Shown one piece after another: positions 60,517-64,000 of a stretch of DNA of 64,000 bases; positions within the stretch are counted from its first letter, which is position 1, and each line of letters starts with the position of its first letter. Both the position numbers and the translations under genes were made by a program. The stretch is from DLKC01 sp002478885 (GTDB taxonomy: Bacteria > Bacteroidota > Bacteroidia > Chitinophagales > Chitinophagaceae), in NCBI GenBank assembly GCA_046329585.1, contig JAXLUI010000002.1, positions 248,001 to 312,000 of the forward strand. The letters run 5' to 3'. The notes under the pieces are model-generated. The model saw nothing but the letters and a program-made list of their open reading frames with translations, had not been told where the DNA came from and did no database searches.

Positions 60517-61386
60517 TTACTGTTTTAAGAAAGGTTTAATGCTCTCCCAAACTGCCGGGAAATTTACAAGAAACACGGGATGTGGCGCATTGGGTATGAT
60601 GGCAAGCTGGCTATTGGGTATCATCTGATAAGCTGCAATTACTGTTGCCAGTGCTGCATTCCTGTCGTTCTCACCAGCCATTACCAATACAGGGCATCTA
60701 ATGCTGTTAAAAAGCTCTTTGCCTGCCATCATGCTGTTATAAAAATGCGCCAGGTTATTCCAATATTCCTGCAGCCGTTCCGGCTGAGGCATTAGTGAAA
60801 GTTGCTGTTTCCAATACAAGCTGTCAAGACTGAAAGCAACTTTTGTATCTAACATTACCTGTCGTAAACCCGGTATTTGTTCACCGGCGCCGATTGCAAC
60901 CAGCTTTTTAACTCTTGCCGGGTACATGGCTGCTATCTTATACCCTGTATAGGCACCATCACTAAAACCTAAAATAGTTACACTATCTTTTGTTACTTCA
61001 TTTATCACCGCCATTATATCATTGGCTTTTTGCTCATAGGTAACAGGCGCAGTACCTATTTCAGATCTGCCATGACCTCTTGTAGAGACAGCAATAACCT
61101 GGTACTTTTCCGAAAGGCTATCTATGAATTGGTACATTTCATAAATGGAGCCATATGCGCCTCCATGTAATACAACAAACGGTTCTCCTTTGCCATACTC
61201 TTCATAATAAATCTTTGCGTCACCAGATTGCACATAGTGACCGGCTTTTACATTATTACCGTATTGAATTTCGCCGGCGGGGGAATCTGCCGTTTGCATA
61301 AAATGCCTGAGTTGCTTCTGTGCATCCGCGTGATTTACACTGCCGAGCAGTATTAACCCAAAGAGCAGGAATCGTGTAGCTTTCAT
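60517..61386 (-). CDS. Exported alpha/beta hydrolase
   Basis: Encodes 289 residues with a signal peptide ending in NHADAQ. The fold is marked by FVVLHGGAYGSIYE (oxyanion strand), STRGHGRS, nucleophile GFSDGAYTG near residue 141, LVMAGENDRN (aspartate) and IPNAPHPVF (histidine). GFSDG instead of GHSxG is a known variant in this superfamily. Substrate unknown. The start is 3 nt after the LamG-like gene stop, so it is the last of a three-gene operon. Confidence 0.88.
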   Translation of the reverse strand: MKATRFLLFGLILLGSVNHADAQKQLRHFMQTADSPAGEIQYGNNVKAGHYVQSGDAKIYYEEYGKGEPFVVLHGGAYGSIYEMYQFIDSLSEKYQVIAVSTRGHGRSEIGTAPVTYEQKANDIMAVINEVTKDSVTILGFSDGAYTGYKIAAMYPARVKKLVAIGAGEQIPGLRQVMLDTKVAFSLDSLYWKQQLSLMPQPERLQEYWNNLAHFYNSMMAGKELFNSIRCPVLVMAGENDRNAALATVIAAYQMIPNSQLAIIPNAPHPVFLVNFPAVWESIKPFLKQ

Positions 61387-61388
61387 TT

Positions 61389-62084
61389 TTACTTTTTTGT
61401 AATGCTTAAATCTTTAAAGTATCCAATGGTTCCAATATCAACCCATAAAGCAATGAAGCCGTGGGTTGAATTTCCTTTCATTTTATCAACAACCATTGTT
61501 GCGTACCTGGCATCATTGATAAACAGTGCTGCTTTTTCGCCCTGTACCTCAATGCGCATCGTAATCCATTCATTGATGTCGACCGGTGCAGCAGTTTCAT
61601 ACATTCCCTCAGCTTCCTTTCTCAATTTGTCAAATTTATAACCTGGATATGCATAATATTGAACGGTGTGATTCCTGTAATACTGATTATCCGATCTTCC
61701 AACTTTAGGCCTTAAATAAAAAGACTCATAAGCTGAATCTTTCTCACTTATTCTAAACGCAACGCCTATAAATCCCTGTGCTGACCTAAACGGTGATGGG
61801 TCCTGCAACCGGCTAAATACTTTTACTTCGATCGTGCCATTTTCAAAATCAAGGTTAAGTAACCTGGCATAAGTAGGCTCATCAACTGTCTGGCCTAGCC
61901 TTGCCGTATCAAAAGGCAACGCCTTTAAATCTCTTTCAACTTTCAATACTTTGCTTCCTTCCAATTCGGTAACCGATGCCGTAACATTTTTCACTTCAAA
62001 CTGTTTGCCTTCAAAGCTGATTTTCTGCGCTTGCAACAACAGTGAACCCGCTATACCCAACAGTGTTATTAATAGTTTATTCAT
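61389..62084 (-). CDS. Secreted LamG/DUF1080-like protein
   Basis: Encodes 231 residues from the ATG at 62084 (an in-frame Met lies at 62102), with signal peptide ending LLQAQ. The beta-sandwich shows FENGTIEVKVFSR, GFIGVAFRISEKDSAYESFYLRP and WITMRIEVQGEKAALFIND, typical of the concanavalin A-like fold of DUF1080 and LamG proteins that bind or hydrolyse carbohydrates. No catalytic pair can be named. It is in the middle of the operon, with gaps of 21 and 2 nt to its neighbours. Confidence 0.78.
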   Translation of the reverse strand: MNKLLITLLGIAGSLLLQAQKISFEGKQFEVKNVTASVTELEGSKVLKVERDLKALPFDTARLGQTVDEPTYARLLNLDFENGTIEVKVFSRLQDPSPFRSAQGFIGVAFRISEKDSAYESFYLRPKVGRSDNQYYRNHTVQYYAYPGYKFDKLRKEAEGMYETAAPVDINEWITMRIEVQGEKAALFINDARYATMVVDKMKGNSTHGFIALWVDIGTIGYFKDLSITKK

Positions 62085-62105
62085 GTGGAATGATTGTTTC
62101 ATTTC

Positions 62106-62768
62106 TTAAATATTTTGCCCGACTTTTTGTTTTGCTTCCTGCAGGTTTATTGTTTTACCCAAGGCACCAAACTCATGCAGGTCGCCAAATACTTCAATAC
62201 GGATGGATTGATCAAGACCACCAATCCTAACAGGCTCATAGCCACTATCACGTATGAGTTGTTCTACATCATTGTTTATGCTTACATCATCGGTGGCATA
62301 AAATAAGACTGCCGCAGCTGGTTTCTGAAATGCTGCATTTTGCAGGGAGGCCACACCCAATGTTCCCAATGCTTTGGCAAGTTTTGCATCTTTTGGAAGT
62401 AAAGAAGAAAGTATTTCACCGGCTGACTGATCTGTACCAATGATTTTCTTAAATCCCCCTTTTTCATCCGGTGCAATCGGGTTGGAAGGGTCAATAATAA
62501 TTTTACCCTTTAGTTCTGAAGCGTACTGACGGAGCAACTCTTTTATCGGATCGAAGTAAATGGCCAATATGAGTATGTCGGCCTGTTTGATTGCGCCTTG
62601 TATTGTCATTGGTTGTGCAAGGCTGCCCAGTTTTTGGGCAAGGTTGTTTGCCTTCTCCAATTTTCTGTCGGCAACAATTACAGAACGATGGCCTTTGACC
62701 AGGTTGGTAGCTACTGCCGTACCGATATTTCCCAAACCGATGACGGCGACTGTTGATGGCTGTGTCAT
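62106..62768 (-). CDS. NADP-dependent F420 oxidoreductase-like protein
   Basis: Encodes 220 residues. The Rossmann fold starts VAVIGLGNIGTAVATNL (GxGxxG at about residues 10-16), with ADRKLEKAN after the second strand and ILILAIYF, KIIIDPSNP, VLFYATDD and YEPVRIGGLDQS in order. This matches the F420-dependent NADP reductase group (also dinucleotide-binding domain proteins in bacteria that lack F420). It probably uses NAD(P). Substrate unknown. First of a three-gene operon with the LamG-like protein and hydrolase; a Crp/Fnr gene lies 102 nt upstream. Confidence 0.88.
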   Translation of the reverse strand: MTQPSTVAVIGLGNIGTAVATNLVKGHRSVIVADRKLEKANNLAQKLGSLAQPMTIQGAIKQADILILAIYFDPIKELLRQYASELKGKIIIDPSNPIAPDEKGGFKKIIGTDQSAGEILSSLLPKDAKLAKALGTLGVASLQNAAFQKPAAAVLFYATDDVSINNDVEQLIRDSGYEPVRIGGLDQSIRIEVFGDLHEFGALGKTINLQEAKQKVGQNI

Positions 62769-62870
62769 GACTATTTCTTTTATTTTTGAAAGTTGATTTA
62801 CAGGTGCAAATCTCCACTCCCGGAGCGTGATGCTCCAATGACCTGGTTTAAGAAATAGTATTGATGTAGT

Positions 62871-63488
62871 TTAAGATTTTGCTTTCCCTGCTTTAGACAG
62901 CCTGTTTCTAAGCCTGCTTAAGAATTCTGCTGTAATTCCCAGGTAAGCTGCAATCTGCGTTTGTGAAAGGCGGTTATTAAGGTGCGCATATCGCTCAAGA
63001 AATGACTGATAACGGTCTTCTGCTGTAGAGCTGATGGTTTGCAGTAACCGTTCCTGAAGTTTTACAAAGCTGTTTTCTATTAACACCCTAAATATAAGGT
63101 TGAATTTTGGTGCTGCTGTATAAAGGCTGATCAGATCATCCCTGCTGATCTGCAAAACCATCGTGTCTTCAATGGCATCAATATTAAGTGCTGAAGGTTT
63201 CAAACTGTGAAAGCTGCCCAGATCTATCATCCACCAGTTTTCAGCCGCGAACTGCAGTATGTGCGTATTTCCCTTTTCATCAATCCGATACATTCTTAAA
63301 CAACCACGGACAACGAAGCAAAACTGTGTACATACATTTCCTTCCTGCAACACATATTGCCGTTTTCTGAACAAACGGGAATGAAATCTTTCCCTTACCA
63401 GGTTCCTTTCCGCTTTATCCAAGGGAATGAGTTTATCAAAGTATTGAAGCAGCGGTTCAATGGATGCTTCTTTTAATTCTTCTTTCAT
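62871..63488 (-). CDS. Crp/Fnr-family transcriptional regulator
   Basis: Encodes 205 residues from the ATG at 63488; the longer frame to 63650 reads through repeat DNA. The cyclic-nucleotide-binding-like domain shows YVLQEGNVCTQFCFVVRGCLRMYRID. The C-terminal helix-turn-helix is short: RLSQTQIAAYLGITAEFLSRLRNRLSK. The Arg/Ser needed to bind cAMP phosphate are not evident, so the ligand is unknown. It is on the same strand and directly upstream of the F420-reductase-like operon, which it may control. Confidence 0.9.
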   Translation of the reverse strand: MKEELKEASIEPLLQYFDKLIPLDKAERNLVRERFHSRLFRKRQYVLQEGNVCTQFCFVVRGCLRMYRIDEKGNTHILQFAAENWWMIDLGSFHSLKPSALNIDAIEDTMVLQISRDDLISLYTAAPKFNLIFRVLIENSFVKLQERLLQTISSTAEDRYQSFLERYAHLNNRLSQTQIAAYLGITAEFLSRLRNRLSKAGKAKS

Positions 63489-63574
63489 CTGCCGGCCTGA
63501 ATGGTGAGGTGTGATACAATGAGCAGTAAAAATAGGAAAAGCCGCTGAAGGGCTAAAATGGCCTGAATAATAAT

Positions 63575-63692
63575 AGCAGGAGCGCTGTGCACGGTGTGCA
63601 GGAGATGCTGCGGAAACAACGATCGTGGCCTCCTGAGCGGCGTGTGACACACAGCGACACGAGGCTATCTGACAGCCGCCCGGGAATGAAAT
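63575..63692 (+). repeat. Degenerate family B modules
   Basis: GAGATGCTGCGGAAACAACG (decayed B2) and ACACGAGGCTATCTGACAGCCGCCCGGG (a B4 right half) lie upstream of the Crp/Fnr gene. They explain the longer false reading frame there. Confidence 0.65.
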
Positions 63693-63709
63693 GCAATTGC
63701 CTTGTATGC

Positions 63710-64000
63710 TTATTTTACGATTATCCTTACACGCTCAAGATTTTGAATCCTGGTATAGGGCGTTTTTGCATCAGCTTCTCTTTGAGCAGCCACACGGAGG
63801 GTAATGAAATAAGTTCCCGGCTTTGAAAATGTATGCGTTGTTTTCAGTTTTACCATAGCTGAAGGGGTAAATTTTTCGGCAACAGGAAAAGTACCATTGC
63901 CTTCAAAATCCCATTGTGCAGAAACGACCTTCCCGGTATTTTCCGGCACTTCAATTTCCGCTTCCAAATTAAATGCCTGGCCAACTTTAACTTCAGCCCG
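63710..64000 (-). CDS. C-terminal part of a PKD-domain-containing protein (runs off the window)
   Basis: An open frame to the end of the window without a start codon. The sequence VGQAFNLEAEIEVPENTGKV, AQWDFEGNGTFP, and HTFSKPGTYFITLRVAAQRE is a PKD-type beta-sandwich. The domain ends at the stop, so the domain is the protein's C terminus. The main part lies beyond 64000, so the function cannot be given. Confidence 0.75.
   Translation of the reverse strand, partial: RAEVKVGQAFNLEAEIEVPENTGKVVSAQWDFEGNGTFPVAEKFTPSAMVKLKTTHTFSKPGTYFITLRVAAQREADAKTPYTRIQNLERVRIIVK

Noticed and set aside
63489..63650. N-terminal extension of the Crp/Fnr regulator
   Set aside because: It is encoded by decayed family B repeat and lacks any domain.

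Overview
The window reads as a chromosomal segment of a Bacteroidota bacterium, most likely a Chitinophagaceae-type soil or rhizosphere organism. The grounds are type IX secretion (T9SS) C-terminal sorting domains, a CarboxypepD_reg/TonB-dependent receptor, membrane-anchored AraC regulators, LemA-TPM and RMD1/DUF155 genes, and Tat- or lipoprotein-exported enzymes. No phage, plasmid, integrase or CRISPR locus is visible. Most genes are ordinary housekeeping or scavenging genes. The unusual content lies between genes.

Layout. 0.1-5.5 kb: two GNAT acetyltransferases, a class III aminotransferase, a YtcJ-like amidohydrolase and a secreted beta-propeller-like protein. 5.5-6.0 kb: tRNA-Glu followed by a small GIY-YIG nuclease gene enclosed by two 79-bp copies of the tRNA 3' end plus terminator. 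6.3-8.7 kb: gap and pgk. 9.5-11.5 kb: lemA with two TPM-domain genes. 11.5-13.2 kb: a four-gene ATGA-coupled operon led by coaE. 13.4-17.0 kb: hutI, a cation/proton antiporter and hutG. 17-25 kb: patatin-like phospholipase, small hypotheticals, alpha/beta hydrolase, peptidase E-like protein, and an HxlR regulator divergent from a DJ-1/PfpI protein with a perfect palindrome between them. 25.1-27.8 kb: an operon of alpha/beta hydrolase, DUF481 outer-membrane protein, YdcZ-type permease and TMEM175-type channel. 28.3-33.9 kb: atypical pyruvate kinase, small proteins, RMD1/DUF155 membrane protein and a lipoprotein. 34.1-41.8 kb: a T9SS / TonB receptor / T9SS locus bracketed by two arrays of the same ~55-bp tandem repeat. 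42-50 kb: membrane-anchored AraC regulator, Lnt-like amidase, and two sulfatases, the second fused to calcium-binding-like repeats and a T9SS tail. 50.2-53 kb: small hypothetical and PhoD. 53-58.9 kb: cytochrome c, molybdenum hydroxylase IorB/IorA, truncated hydrolase, SnoaL-like protein and AraC regulator. 59-64 kb: TolB-like propeller, an alpha/beta hydrolase / LamG-like / F420-reductase-like operon, a Crp/Fnr regulator and the end of a PKD-type protein.

Intergenic repeats. Two dispersed families occupy many of the intergenic gaps. Family A is an ~80-110 bp element with a conserved GCGTCGCAC...CTTGTAC side and a GATGCCATGAAA side; some copies carry different hairpins at the junction. Family B is a mosaic of four hairpin modules (stems CGGTTG, CCGCAGCGTC, CCACAGCGT, CGAGTGCCA) that recombine in different orders. 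A 44-bp piece of the phoD 3' end is duplicated beside a family B block 6 kb away. The tRNA-linked GIY-YIG unit and these repeats are the best candidates for something under-described.

All functions are read from motifs and context without any database search. Hypothetical genes are marked as such.
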